A stretch of 64,000 nucleotides of DNA from Nitrosovibrio sp. Nv17 (lineage in GTDB: Bacteria > Pseudomonadota > Gammaproteobacteria > Burkholderiales > Nitrosomonadaceae), in assembly GCF_900119085.1 (NCBI RefSeq), contig NZ_FPIQ01000007.1, forward strand, positions 1-64,000, written 5' to 3'. Both the position numbers and the translations under genes were made by a program. The notes under the pieces were generated by a model. The model did not search any database and had not been told where the DNA came from. It saw only the letters and a list, made by a program, of their open reading frames with translations. Positions 8,985 through 18,599 of the stretch are shown in pieces (within the stretch, counting starts at the first letter, position 1; every line of letters starts with the position of its first letter).

Positions 8985-10229
8985 ATGATTCCGCTAGCTC
9001 TGAACACACTTGTAGCGTCGACAATTGAGGATGCCGCCCTGCGCCGCCGCCAGGCACTTCAGCCGGTGGGTGGAAAAGGCGACAAGATCTTTCCGCCCAC
9101 CTACCCGGGTGAGGGACGCAATGCCCCGCCCCGCCATGTGTATGAAAAGCGGCGGCTGGAGACGCAGGATACCTGGTGTGTCCTGGTCGACAGCGTCCAA
9201 TCACAGGCCAACCGGTTGGAGGAATGCCTGCTCCAGGCGATGGCAGACGGCATTCCGATCCCGCACGTCGCGGTGGACTTCAGCGACGCCAGGCTGGAAG
9301 GGATTTCCAGCATCACCTCGCTCGACGCTCCGCACCGCGTCTACGACGCGATCCTGCGCGACAGCCTGCTCGGGAAAGAGCCGTTCATGGAAAGCGAGGT
9401 CGGCAGGCGGCTTGCGAAGGCCAAGGCTGAGGACGCCTCGGCGCTGCTGGAGATCTCGCCCACTGCGCTCCTGTTCGGCGCCTGGCACTCGACCGGGGAA
9501 GGGGGCGGGATCGGCGCCAAATTCGCGCGGTGCCTGATATCCGAGATCACCGGGATCGACGTCCCCGTGGAAGAAGTGACGGACCGGAGAACCGGAGAGA
9601 TCGACTTTCGCACGACCGGGCGCCGTACCGGGAGCAGGATGGACCCGCTGGGGATTCTGAGGAAGGTAGAGGTTTTCAAAGGCGAGTACGGCTGGAGCAC
9701 GAGTGACGCTGCAGCGGGAAAGAAGGCGAAGAAGGTCAGGCCATCTGAAATCAACCATGGCAACATCGCGCCGTCCGTGCAACCGCTGGGCGTCACCTGC
9801 GATCATCTGGAACACAGTTTCGTGCTCAGTTTCGCCGCCCTGCGTCGATTGCGCTTTGGCGGTGGCGAAGAACGGGATTCCGCGGCCCGCGCCTTCCTCG
9901 CCGCGCTCGGCCTCCTTGCGCTCGCCGAGCAGGATGCGCGAGGCTATGCGCTGCGTTCGCGCTGCGACCTGGTGTGCGATGGGCGCGCGGCGCTCGAACT
10001 GGTGCATCCCGACGGGACGACCGACGCCGTCTCGATCGATCGTGCAGGCGCGCACAAACTCTACATGGACGCATTTGAAGCGGCCCGGGCCGCAGGCTTC
10101 CAGCTTTCGGGAACCCCCCTGGCCCTGACGCCGCAGGACAAATTGGTCGAAATCGTTCGCAAAAGCCAGGATCTTGCACTTCATGGAGCGGGCGGCGAGG
10201 ATGGAGATTCCGACGATCCATCATCATGA
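8985..10229 (+). CDS. csb1: Type I-G CRISPR Cas7 subunit Csb1
   Basis: Csb1 (GSU0053 family, Cas7u) is the crRNA-coating backbone subunit of type I-G (formerly I-U) Cascade. The 414-residue protein has family features: an opening NTLVASTIEDAALR, a KIFPPTYPG segment with the long Cas7 thumb region after it, a central LLFGAWHSTG, and a C-terminal ALAEQDARGYALRSRCDLV region. It is the first gene of a four-gene cas operon with a strong ribosome binding site, and overlaps csb2 by ATGA. The related Cas7 of other type I systems would be shorter and lack the FPPTYPG segment. Confidence 0.92.
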   Translation: MIPLALNTLVASTIEDAALRRRQALQPVGGKGDKIFPPTYPGEGRNAPPRHVYEKRRLETQDTWCVLVDSVQSQANRLEECLLQAMADGIPIPHVAVDFSDARLEGISSITSLDAPHRVYDAILRDSLLGKEPFMESEVGRRLAKAKAEDASALLEISPTALLFGAWHSTGEGGGIGAKFARCLISEITGIDVPVEEVTDRRTGEIDFRTTGRRTGSRMDPLGILRKVEVFKGEYGWSTSDAAAGKKAKKVRPSEINHGNIAPSVQPLGVTCDHLEHSFVLSFAALRRLRFGGGEERDSAARAFLAALGLLALAEQDARGYALRSRCDLVCDGRAALELVHPDGTTDAVSIDRAGAHKLYMDAFEAARAAGFQLSGTPLALTPQDKLVEIVRKSQDLALHGAGGEDGDSDDPSS

Positions 10230-11704
10230 GCCTCGTCCTCGAAATCGAATACCTGTCCGGCGTCTCGTTCGCAGCGATCGGCCCCGACAGTGCCGCGCCC
10301 GACTGGCCGCCGCAGCCCGACCGCGTTTTCTCGGCCCTCGTCGCGGCATGGGCAGGGCGAGGACAACACAGGCACGAAGCGCAGGCGCTTGAATGGCTGG
10401 AAGGACAGACACCGCCCCGCGTCCTCGCATCTTCCGCCTGCACGCGCACGGGTGCGATTGTTTTCGTGCCGCCGAACGACCCCCGCAGCGACAAGCAGAA
10501 GAACGCACGAGGCGTCTTTCCGCCGTTGCGCGGTCGCCAGCCGCGCCGCTTCCCTGCAGCACGGCCCGCCAAGCCGGTCGCGCGCTTCGCATGGGACGAC
10601 GCAGTCCCGGACGGCACGACGCTCTCCGCATTGCAGCGGTTGGCGCACGACACCGCTTACGTCGGCCATTCGGCCAGCCTCACGCGCTGCCGCTTTTCCA
10701 CCGAGTGCGGCGAATCAAGCTCGGATTCGCAATCGACTGCGCAACGCAATATCTATCCCGGACGTTTCGCGGAATTGCAGCGCGAGTTCGCGGCGGGCCG
10801 CCGGCCCCTGCGCAGCACGGCGTCTGCAACCCCTTCCAGCCCGGTCACGGCCGGCACAAACGCGTTCGGTGACCGCTGGCTGCTCCTGGAGCACGTCGAT
10901 GGGGACATGCCCGATCTGCGCGCGTGCGCCATCGTGGCGAAGACCATTCGCGATGCCCTGCTCAGCGGCTATAAACGCATCGGCCGGGAAAACGCCATTC
11001 CCGAAGCCGTCAGCGGGCATACGCCGGACGGGAAACCGAGCCGCGCACCCCATCTCGCGATTGTCCCGCTGCCGTTTGCCGGCTTTCCTTACGCCGATGG
11101 GCACGTGATGGGCTATGCGCTCATTCCGCCCCGCGACGGCGGGCTTCACGACGGCTCGAATTTCGATCCCGTCTTCCTGAAGGCGCTGAGAACCATCGCG
11201 CCCCTGACCGGCAGCCGGCGCATCCTGACGGTCAAACCCAGAGAGGGGACGGGTCGCCGCCGCGGTTTTTCCATCGACCTCTCGTTGACGCAGGAGCCGT
11301 CCGCGAGCAAGCGCTCGCTCGACCCCGGCCTATACCTGCAGCGATCGCGAACCTTTGCGACCCTAACGCCGATCGCACTCGACCGGCATCTCAAAAAGGA
11401 AGACGGCGCGCGCGAGGATGAAATCAAAGCGCTGATCGCCGCTGCCTGCATCAATATCGGACTGCCGGAACCCAGCAGGATCGCCACCGACAAGCACTCG
11501 GCCCTGGAGGGCGCACCTTCGGCGTATCCCTCCGGAAAGGCGCCCGCATGGATGCGGTGGCATCTGCCTTCCTCCCTTGCCAGCCGACTCCTCGTGCACG
11601 CCGTGATTCAGTTCCCCAGCCCCGTCGATGGACCGGTGATCCTCGGCGCGGGACGTTTCGTCGGACTCGGCCTGTGCAGACCTCTCGACAGGGAGGCACG
11701 ATGA
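10226..11704 (+). CDS. csb2: Type I-G CRISPR Cas5-Cas6 fusion Csb2
   Basis: Csb2 (GSU0054 family, Cas5u6u) combines a Cas5-like RAMP with a Cas6-like pre-crRNA endonuclease. It would process the crRNA and cap its handle in type I-G Cascade. The 492-residue protein starts LVLEIEYLSGVSFAA, followed by PDWPPQPDRVFSALVAAW, both typical of the family, and has a C-terminal RAMP half (LILGAGRFVGLGLCRP glycine-rich loop near the end). Fusion of Cas6 explains why no separate cas6 is seen. It overlaps csb1 and cas3 by ATGA. Confidence 0.92.
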   Translation: MSLVLEIEYLSGVSFAAIGPDSAAPDWPPQPDRVFSALVAAWAGRGQHRHEAQALEWLEGQTPPRVLASSACTRTGAIVFVPPNDPRSDKQKNARGVFPPLRGRQPRRFPAARPAKPVARFAWDDAVPDGTTLSALQRLAHDTAYVGHSASLTRCRFSTECGESSSDSQSTAQRNIYPGRFAELQREFAAGRRPLRSTASATPSSPVTAGTNAFGDRWLLLEHVDGDMPDLRACAIVAKTIRDALLSGYKRIGRENAIPEAVSGHTPDGKPSRAPHLAIVPLPFAGFPYADGHVMGYALIPPRDGGLHDGSNFDPVFLKALRTIAPLTGSRRILTVKPREGTGRRRGFSIDLSLTQEPSASKRSLDPGLYLQRSRTFATLTPIALDRHLKKEDGAREDEIKALIAAACINIGLPEPSRIATDKHSALEGAPSAYPSGKAPAWMRWHLPSSLASRLLVHAVIQFPSPVDGPVILGAGRFVGLGLCRPLDREAR

Positions 11705-14703
11705 CTCTGTCGCTCGATGACTTCAGCGCATTCTTCCAGGAAATCCACGGCTATGAGCCGTTCCCCTGGCAGAAACGCCTGCTCGAATATGTCGCCGCGC
11801 AGGGAACATGGCCGCGGATACTCGATTTACCTACGGGTTCGGGCAAGACCGCCGCGATCGACGTCGCCGTGTTCCACCTCGCCCTGGAAGCGGATCGCGG
11901 GAGCAGGCGCAGCGCGCCGGTACGCATCGCCTTCGTGGTGGACCGGCGCCTCGTGGTGGATGACGCCTTTGCACGCGCGCAGACCCTGGCCGGGGCCCTC
12001 GCATCGCCAGGCGGACCGGTCACCCGCCGCGCCGCCGAGCGGCTTCTTTCCCTTGCATGCGACGAGTCCAGGGGCCGCCGTCCGCTGATCGCGCGCCGCC
12101 TGCGTGGCGGCCTGCCGAGGGAGGACGATTGGGCGCGCACCCCGTCGCAGCCGACCATACTTTGTTCGACGGTTGACCAGATCGGCTCGCGTCTTCTGTT
12201 TCGCGGCTACGGCGTGTCGGACTCGATGAAACCCGTGCACGCCGGCCTGATCGGATCCGATTGCCTGATCCTCCTGGACGAGGCGCACCTCGCGGAGCCG
12301 TTCCATCAGACGCTGAACTGGGTGGAGCGCTATCGAGGCGAAGGCTGGAGGGAAGAAAAGCATGCCCCGCCCTGGGGCATGGCCCTTCTCACCGCCACGC
12401 CCGGCGAGGAAATCCCGGCAACTTTCGCGCTCGATGACGACGACAGGCACCACCCGGTTCTGGAGAAACGTCTGAATGCCGGCAAACCGGCGCGCCTCGC
12501 GGAACTGGGAAAAACAAAGAAGGAAATGGCCGAAGACGGCAGCGAAACCGAAGATGGCGACAAAATCTTGATCCGGCGCGTGTCCGCAATCGTCGAGGAA
12601 GTCGAGCGCGCGTTCCGGCATTTCGAGACGGCCCCCCATGGCGTGCCCGTTCCCGCCATCGGCGTGGTCGTCAACCGCGTCGCACGTGCGCGCGCCGTGT
12701 TCTCGAGGCTGAAAAAAGAACTCGAGCCGAAGATTCCGTCCGCCGAGATCACCCTGATGATAGGGCCGGCACGGCCCGTGGAAAGGGACGAACTCGCCGA
12801 CACGCTCCGGTCCATTCGTACGAAACCATGGAAGGATGGTGAGAATCGCATCCTGCCCAGACCCGTCGTCCTTGTCGCAACGCAGTGCATCGAGGCCGGC
12901 GTGGATATCGATCTCGACGCGCTCATCACCGAAGCGGCCGCGCTGGACGCACTGCGCCAGCGTTTCGGCCGGCTCAACCGCGCGGGGCGCGATATCGTTC
13001 CCTATGCCGCGATCGTGGCAGCCAGGGATGACCTGTCGCCGAGAAACGTCGACCCGGTCTACGGCAAGGCGATAAAGCATGCCTGGGATGGCCTGATCCA
13101 GGCCGCTGCGAAGGAAGGCTCGGCATCCATCGTGGATTTCGGGCTTGCCCGCTTCAACGTCGAGATAGTGCCGGAGGCGCTGTCGCCCAAGCCGGATGCG
13201 CCCGTGCTCATGCCCGGCCATCTGGATCTGCTGAGCCAGACCTCGCCCATACCGGCCGCCGATCCGGAGGTTGCGCTCTATCTCCACGGACCCGATCGCC
13301 AGCCGGATTCGATATCGGTCGTCTGGCGCGCCGACATCGATCCCGGCGAAATGGCCGACGGCGACGTCCAACGAATCCGCCGCCGCCTGACGCTCGTTCC
13401 GCCGCGATCGGGAGAGGCCGTCGAGCTGCCGTTATGGGCCGTCCGCCGCTGGCTGGACGACGCCGGCGCCACGGACGTGCTCGCGGATGCTGCAACGGAA
13501 GCGCCGGAGGAAGATCGTGTGAATTCTCCCGGAAAAAAAGGCTGTGTATTCGTCTGGAAAGGCAACGACGAGCGCTCGCGATGGATTTACTCCCATGAGA
13601 TTCGCGCAGGCGACGCCATCGTGGTCCCCGCCCGCTACGGCGGGATCGACAGATTCGGATGGGCGCCGAAATCCACCGAGGCCGCGAGCGACGTTGCACA
13701 CAAGACGGCGGCACTGTTCAAGGGATGCCGGTTTGCGATCCGCATCACACCCGGCCTCATCGACCCTGCACTCGACGAACCGCTGGCGGACACCCTGGCT
13801 AGCACCGAGTCCCAAGGTTGGAAGGAGGTGGCCACGGCGCTCCTGCAACTGCCATTGCCAGCGGAGATCCGGCAGGATCTCGATTCGCTGCGCGAAGCCA
13901 AAAAACCAGCCAGCGTCACGGCCTACCTGGATCTGTACGGCACGACGGAAGACGGCCGCCCTCGCGGCGTCGTCTTTATCGCGCCGTTCGGGATCAGGAA
14001 CCAGCCCATGGACGAGGAGGGTTCGCCCAACGCAACCGAGGACGACACCAGCGGCTCCCTGCTGGGACTGCCGTTGGCGCTTGATCGGCACAGCGAGGAC
14101 GTGGAGCACAAGGCGGATCTGTTCGCCAGGGCGGCGGGGCTTCCCGAGGCGCGGGTGCAAGACCTGAGGCTCGCCGGTTTTCTGCATGACTTCGGCAAGG
14201 CCGATCCCCGCTTCCAGAAATGGCTTCATCACGGAGATCCGTTGGGGTGGGATCCGGACGAAGCGGCGGACATTCTCGCCAAGTCGGGGCGCCCGCTGCC
14301 GCCTGCCGCCCGCATGATGTCGGGCCTGCCGGACAACTGGCGGCATGAGGCATTGTCCGTGCGGCTGGCCTTGCACGTTTCACGGTTCAGCGAGGCCAGG
14401 GATCCCGAGCTGGTACTCTGGCTCGTGGGAATCCACCACGGGCATGGCCGTCCGTTTTTCCCGCACATGGACCCTCTGGACGCCACGCCCCGCGAACTGC
14501 CGGACGTGCTCGGCCTTCCGCAGCAGCTACCTTCCGGAGCAGGCCCCCAGTCGATCGCCTTCGACTGGAACGGTCTCGACTGGCCGAAACTGTTCGAGCG
14601 CGTCAAGGCCCGCTACGGCCCATGGGGGCTCGCGCACATGGAAGCGATCCTCCGGCTCGCCGATCACCGCGCTTCGGAAGACGCCAAGGAGAACATACAA
14701 TGA
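11701..14703 (+). CDS. cas3: Type I-G Cas3 helicase-nuclease with C-terminal HD domain
   Basis: Cas3 unwinds and degrades DNA recognised by Cascade. The 1000-residue protein has Walker A DLPTGSGKT at about residues 42-50, the DEAH box at 193-196, and an RFGRLNRAG helicase motif VI region. The HD nuclease motif FLHDFGKAD is at the C-terminal side (His829-Asp830), with EHKADLF upstream and HHGHGRP downstream. An HD domain after the helicase, rather than before it, is characteristic of type I-G. The start at 11701 gives an ATGA overlap with csb2; an in-frame extension to 11548 lies inside csb2 and is not used. Confidence 0.93.
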   Translation: MTLSLDDFSAFFQEIHGYEPFPWQKRLLEYVAAQGTWPRILDLPTGSGKTAAIDVAVFHLALEADRGSRRSAPVRIAFVVDRRLVVDDAFARAQTLAGALASPGGPVTRRAAERLLSLACDESRGRRPLIARRLRGGLPREDDWARTPSQPTILCSTVDQIGSRLLFRGYGVSDSMKPVHAGLIGSDCLILLDEAHLAEPFHQTLNWVERYRGEGWREEKHAPPWGMALLTATPGEEIPATFALDDDDRHHPVLEKRLNAGKPARLAELGKTKKEMAEDGSETEDGDKILIRRVSAIVEEVERAFRHFETAPHGVPVPAIGVVVNRVARARAVFSRLKKELEPKIPSAEITLMIGPARPVERDELADTLRSIRTKPWKDGENRILPRPVVLVATQCIEAGVDIDLDALITEAAALDALRQRFGRLNRAGRDIVPYAAIVAARDDLSPRNVDPVYGKAIKHAWDGLIQAAAKEGSASIVDFGLARFNVEIVPEALSPKPDAPVLMPGHLDLLSQTSPIPAADPEVALYLHGPDRQPDSISVVWRADIDPGEMADGDVQRIRRRLTLVPPRSGEAVELPLWAVRRWLDDAGATDVLADAATEAPEEDRVNSPGKKGCVFVWKGNDERSRWIYSHEIRAGDAIVVPARYGGIDRFGWAPKSTEAASDVAHKTAALFKGCRFAIRITPGLIDPALDEPLADTLASTESQGWKEVATALLQLPLPAEIRQDLDSLREAKKPASVTAYLDLYGTTEDGRPRGVVFIAPFGIRNQPMDEEGSPNATEDDTSGSLLGLPLALDRHSEDVEHKADLFARAAGLPEARVQDLRLAGFLHDFGKADPRFQKWLHHGDPLGWDPDEAADILAKSGRPLPPAARMMSGLPDNWRHEALSVRLALHVSRFSEARDPELVLWLVGIHHGHGRPFFPHMDPLDATPRELPDVLGLPQQLPSGAGPQSIAFDWNGLDWPKLFERVKARYGPWGLAHMEAILRLADHRASEDAKENIQ

Positions 14704-15695
14704 CGGCCACCGCCTCCCATCGGCTCGAAGGGCTGGAACCGGACAACCTGCTTGCCTTTCTTGCGCTGCTGGGCTTGCTGCGCGCGATCGAGTGCGCGGA
14801 CGAACGCCATGCAAAAGGCGAAAAACTTCTGCCACGCGTGGCGTGGGACATCGGTGCCCCACCTCTGCGGCCCCGGCTGCTCCTTGCGCGCACCGTGCCG
14901 CCGGACGACGTTTGCGGATACATCGCGCACGGCCTGGCGACCCTGTACGCCACGCATGACTTCGCCGGCAGGAAGGATCCGAATTATGCGCAGGAAGAGT
15001 GCCGCGCGCTGCTGACGCACGCGGCGGAATCCGCCCAGCCGGGGCAACGCGCGCGCGCCGACCTGCTGACCGCATTGATGACAGATGCCGCCGTCAAGGA
15101 CGACAAGGAAGCGTGCATCAACCCGACCCCGCTTTGCCTGCTTTTCGGGCAGGGCCATCAGCATTTCCTGCAGCGGCTGGCGGCGGTGCCTCGGGAACCG
15201 GCCCCCCCGCCACGCGGCAAGGGCAAGAAAGCGGTCACGCTGTCGGAAGCCGAATGCCTGGCCGAGGCATTGTTCCAGCCCTGGCATCGAACCGACCCGA
15301 TGTCCTCCTTCCGATGGGATCCGGAGGAAGACGTTCGCTACGCCCTGATGGCCGGCGACCCCACCGACTCGGCGTACAAGAGCGGCACCCAGCACGGCGC
15401 CAACCGCCTGGCCGCGGTGGGGCTGGCCGCCCTGACCCTCGTCCCCGAGCAGCGCACCGGGCGCGTACGCCCAAGCATCATCGGCGGGCACTTCAATGTG
15501 GACGGCTTCTCCTTCTCATGGCCGATCTGGCGCGAACCCGCCACACTCTCCTCCATTCGAGCGCTCATCGGGCACCCGCGCCTGCGGCAGCCCGAAGCAC
15601 TCGGATACCTGGGCGTCCATCAGGTCATGACCGCAAAACGCATATCGGTCGGCAAGTTCATGAACTTCGCACGAGCGGTTGCATTGGCGAATTGA
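14700..15695 (+). CDS. Type I-G small Cas8-like/Cas3-extension protein
   Basis: This 331-residue protein overlaps cas3 by ATGA and is the last gene of the type I-G operon. It begins LEGLEPDNLLAFLALLGLLRAIE and ends with a QVMTAKRISVGKFMNFARA segment. I recognise this pattern from the GSU0052-like or 'Cas3-extension' proteins of type I-G loci, which have been proposed to act as a small Cas8-like subunit. It is much shorter than Csx17-type large subunits. The exact role (PAM recognition, large-subunit substitute or Cas3 recruitment) is not visible from the sequence. Confidence 0.7.
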   Translation: MTATASHRLEGLEPDNLLAFLALLGLLRAIECADERHAKGEKLLPRVAWDIGAPPLRPRLLLARTVPPDDVCGYIAHGLATLYATHDFAGRKDPNYAQEECRALLTHAAESAQPGQRARADLLTALMTDAAVKDDKEACINPTPLCLLFGQGHQHFLQRLAAVPREPAPPPRGKGKKAVTLSEAECLAEALFQPWHRTDPMSSFRWDPEEDVRYALMAGDPTDSAYKSGTQHGANRLAAVGLAALTLVPEQRTGRVRPSIIGGHFNVDGFSFSWPIWREPATLSSIRALIGHPRLRQPEALGYLGVHQVMTAKRISVGKFMNFARAVALAN

Positions 15696-15742
15696 TCGAG
15701 ATTTAATGACATATCACTGAACCGGTAGCTCAGTATCATCCA

Positions 15743-16036
15743 TCATGCTTCGGACAGATCGAGCCTTGCAATTCCCCGCAGATCAACCTGCTGTCGGATC
15801 TTCCAGAGATCGTGTGCATCCTGCATCGCAAGCCAGCTCTCTGCAGACCTGCCAAGCGCCTTCGAAAGCCTGAGCGCCATCTCCGGAGTGACTCGACTGC
15901 TACCCTTGAGCACGCGACTCAACGTCGATGCCGCCACGCCCAGCGTCTGGGCGAGCTCTCGTCCGCTAAGCCCGTGGGGCTCAAGATAGATCTCCGAGAT
16001 GAACTCGCCCGGATGTGGTGGGTTGTACATGGTCAT
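15743..16036 (-). CDS. higA: HigA-family antitoxin (XRE-type)
   Basis: HigA antitoxins repress their operon and neutralise the HigB RNase. The 97-residue protein has the family start NPPHPGEFISE and a helix-turn-helix (GRELAQTLGVAASTLSRVLKG). Two closely spaced start codons exist (16036 and 16030). Its start overlaps the stop of the preceding higB remnant by one base, the reverse-order higBA layout. With the toxin broken, this is an orphan antitoxin that could still act as a regulator. Confidence 0.88.
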   Translation of the reverse strand: MTMYNPPHPGEFISEIYLEPHGLSGRELAQTLGVAASTLSRVLKGSSRVTPEMALRLSKALGRSAESWLAMQDAHDLWKIRQQVDLRGIARLDLSEA

Positions 16037-16188
16037 CAGTGGTAATCCTCGTATTCCAGAACGTAGACATTTCCCTGGATGAATTCGAAAGTCAGACGCC
16101 AGTTTCCGTTGACGAAGATGGACCAGCGACCCTTCATTTCATCTTTCAATGGATGAAGCCAGAAGGCTGGGGTATCATTTTTCTCACA
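16036..16188 (-). pseudogene. higB: N-terminally truncated HigB toxin remnant
   Basis: In-frame translation gives about 50 residues: FWLHPLKDEMKGRWSIF, VNGNWRLTFEF and a final EYEDYH. This matches the C-terminal half of HigB (RelE-fold) toxins. The frame is closed by TGA at 16189-16191, and the upstream half, normally about 45 residues, is missing; the DNA beyond is AT-rich and unrelated. The toxin is probably inactive. Confidence 0.75.
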
Positions 16189-16316
16189 TCATATAGTCAT
16201 ATCACGCCGATCTGGCTTTGCCTTGATTATTGACGCAAAGAAGTTCGGCACTCGACGGGAGATTTTTATGGAAGAAATATACATTGAAAAATTATTACGT
16301 TATAGAGCGCTGCCTT

Positions 16317-18599
16317 CTATCCCTTCGTCGTCCGCTCGAACCGACACTTGATACCAGTGCGCTTGCTTTGCTCGGTGATATAGAACTCAGCGTTCGTACC
16401 GTCGACGCAGCTCGGGTCAATCTTCTGGGAATTGATGACCTCTGCTTCGCGGGCATCACCGTCGAATACCGCTACCCATGCCGTCCCGCTGCGCTTGAGC
16501 GTTCCCGGACGAGTCTGTCCCTTCTGGATCGACTTCGGCGCCGCGGGTGCTGACGGTGCCGGACGTGGCGGAACATTCATGTCGTGAGCACTAGTAGACC
16601 GCGAGCGGTCTCCGTCGGGACGGCGCATCACCGCACCGCTGCCTCTGCCCCCACCGCCTGGCCGCGGAGGATCGACAGGCCACGGCGGTTCACCTGCTCC
16701 CGCAATGGCGTGCGGAGTGGGCAGGACCGGCCGATCGCGAAAGCGAGCAAGTTCCATGTACGCGGTCGACGGGTTCTTTGGGCGCCCCTCCCATTCGAGA
16801 AGCCGAAAGAGCGCGTCGAGTCGCGCGAGCTTTTGAAGCCCTTCCTGGCCGTCCAGCGTTGCCTCGCCGTGTTGCTGCGCGTGCCCGAGGATTGCCTTCT
16901 CAAACGCGTCGCAAAAATCGTTACCGTCGCTCGCCTGGAGGCCGGCTGCGTGCCAGCTCCGGTAGCGGGCGAAGGAGTCGAAAAGCTGCAAGCGCGCGCC
17001 GATTCGAATGCTCCCGAGGCCTAGCGGCTTGCCCATGCCGAGTCGGTGGGCGCAGCCGTCCGGGAGATCCAGAGCGTGGAGCAGCGCACCCAACTCGATT
17101 GGCGTCAGGTTCTCAAACCGGATCTTGCCAGCAAGGGTGACCCCCTTCTTCACGGGCTGGATGATCGTATGTTGCGTGTCGCCGGGATTCGCGCTCCAGA
17201 GATCGCGCAGCAGGCCATCGTGATTCTGGGCTTCCTTGATCTGTGCGAGGCCACTGCCGTCATCACGGTGCCAGTAGAGCTTGTGGCCGCGAATCGTCGT
17301 GTGGTCTCTGTCGATGTACGTCGTGAGCTGATCTCTCCCCTTCGTGCCGTCTTGCGTGATGTAGTGCTGGAACGTGGTCGGCTTGGGTGCGGACAGGATG
17401 TGCGGCACCAGTACAGCCTCGCACCAAGGCGGACCACCTGAAGTCGCGACGGCATCGGAGAAGTGAACGCGTCCTTTGATCGCTTCTCCACCAGAGACCT
17501 TGCCGAACATCGCTTCAGCGAGGTCCAGCGGGCTCTCGCGAAGTGAGGCAGGCACGAGATCGCGCGGCGTCCGGTCATAAGGGAATCGGAACATGCCGGC
17601 ACGCCCGAAAAAGACGAGACCATCCGGATTGTCCTCAGACTTTTCAGCCTCCGAGAGCACGAAGAAGACGGGCTCACCTTGTCGCAGGCGACCGGCCGCC
17701 GCTCGCCCCGCACGCTGGGGACGATCGCGAGGGAAGGCCCGCTCCTGCCAACTCGTGATCTGGTCGTCGTCATGGAAACGAGCCAAAAGGCTATCGGGAA
17801 TACGAACCGGCGTGGCTCCGTCACCCTCTGGATCGAGAAACACAAACTCGCGTTTCTTCCTTGGCGCGTTCCCGGTCAGCACCAGCGTCGCCGCACGCCA
17901 ACCTGTGCCCACCGGCTGCTGGTCCTGAAGCCTGATGTCGCTGACGTCTGAAGCATCCATCACCCTGACCCAGCAGCGGCCATGCTGCGGAGGCCACGGT
18001 GGCGTGTAGTTCGGGTCACGGGGGTCGAACTGGATACTGGTCAGCGCGTCGCGCTGCACACGCCTAACCTCGCGCGGTTGAATGCTCGCGCCCGAGCCGT
18101 CCAGATGAAGAATGCCACCACGCGGCTTCTGGCCGTCGACTGTCATGCGGCTGCGATACGTACGCCCGATCCGGTCGTCAGCGACTGTCCGGAAGAATGG
18201 CTTCGCATCGCTGATGGGTTGCATCTTCGAGAACGAGAGGATCTCGACGAGGGTTCGCACCATCCCGCGAAGGCTCGATCCGGGGATGGCCGGCCGCCCG
18301 TCCGGCGTCATGTACGGTTCGGGGCGACGCCTTGAATCGCGGTCGTCCCAGCTTCCGTCCCGCTTCTTTCGGACCGCGCCGCGGACGAAGAGTGGTGTCA
18401 GCGTCTCGATCGTAAGATCAATGTGGCCGCTGAAGGTGCCGGCGACGAAGCAATCATGCATCTCCCACGGCTTGATCTGCTTGCCGTCGACTTCAATCCC
18501 GTCCGCGACATCGAAGATGCGTTCGGGCAGCGGCACGAAGTTGTAGGGTGCGGTCGCGGGACGATCCGCACTCGTGGGGTTCACATGTCGAGGCATCAT
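16317..18599 (-). CDS. Large type III-D RAMP (TIGR03986-type, Cas7 with insertion)
   Basis: This is the last gene of the type III operon. The 760-residue protein matches the TIGR03986-type CRISPR RAMP family. It has a Cas7-like start (TIETLTPLFVRG, residues 62-74) and GSSLRGM at 107-113. After a very long middle region comes the RAMP glycine-rich loop GMGKPLGLG at about 521-529. A Pro/Gly/Arg-rich linker (about 635-690) leads to a small C-terminal domain that looks like an OB/cold-shock fold. A Cas7 with a large insertion is also part of type III-Dv complexes, where it takes part in target RNA cleavage. The start at 18599 gives an ATGA overlap with csx19; the in-frame extension to 18827 is rejected. 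Confidence 0.83.
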   Translation of the reverse strand: MMPRHVNPTSADRPATAPYNFVPLPERIFDVADGIEVDGKQIKPWEMHDCFVAGTFSGHIDLTIETLTPLFVRGAVRKKRDGSWDDRDSRRRPEPYMTPDGRPAIPGSSLRGMVRTLVEILSFSKMQPISDAKPFFRTVADDRIGRTYRSRMTVDGQKPRGGILHLDGSGASIQPREVRRVQRDALTSIQFDPRDPNYTPPWPPQHGRCWVRVMDASDVSDIRLQDQQPVGTGWRAATLVLTGNAPRKKREFVFLDPEGDGATPVRIPDSLLARFHDDDQITSWQERAFPRDRPQRAGRAAAGRLRQGEPVFFVLSEAEKSEDNPDGLVFFGRAGMFRFPYDRTPRDLVPASLRESPLDLAEAMFGKVSGGEAIKGRVHFSDAVATSGGPPWCEAVLVPHILSAPKPTTFQHYITQDGTKGRDQLTTYIDRDHTTIRGHKLYWHRDDGSGLAQIKEAQNHDGLLRDLWSANPGDTQHTIIQPVKKGVTLAGKIRFENLTPIELGALLHALDLPDGCAHRLGMGKPLGLGSIRIGARLQLFDSFARYRSWHAAGLQASDGNDFCDAFEKAILGHAQQHGEATLDGQEGLQKLARLDALFRLLEWEGRPKNPSTAYMELARFRDRPVLPTPHAIAGAGEPPWPVDPPRPGGGGRGSGAVMRRPDGDRSRSTSAHDMNVPPRPAPSAPAAPKSIQKGQTRPGTLKRSGTAWVAVFDGDAREAEVINSQKIDPSCVDGTNAEFYITEQSKRTGIKCRFERTTKG

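Noticed and set aside
11827-13371. Minus-strand frame of 514 codons inside cas3
   Set aside because: Antisense to the helicase domain and without family features.
15696-15742. Possible CRISPR leader or repeat after the type I-G operon
   Set aside because: The gap is only 47 bases and no repeated unit is present.
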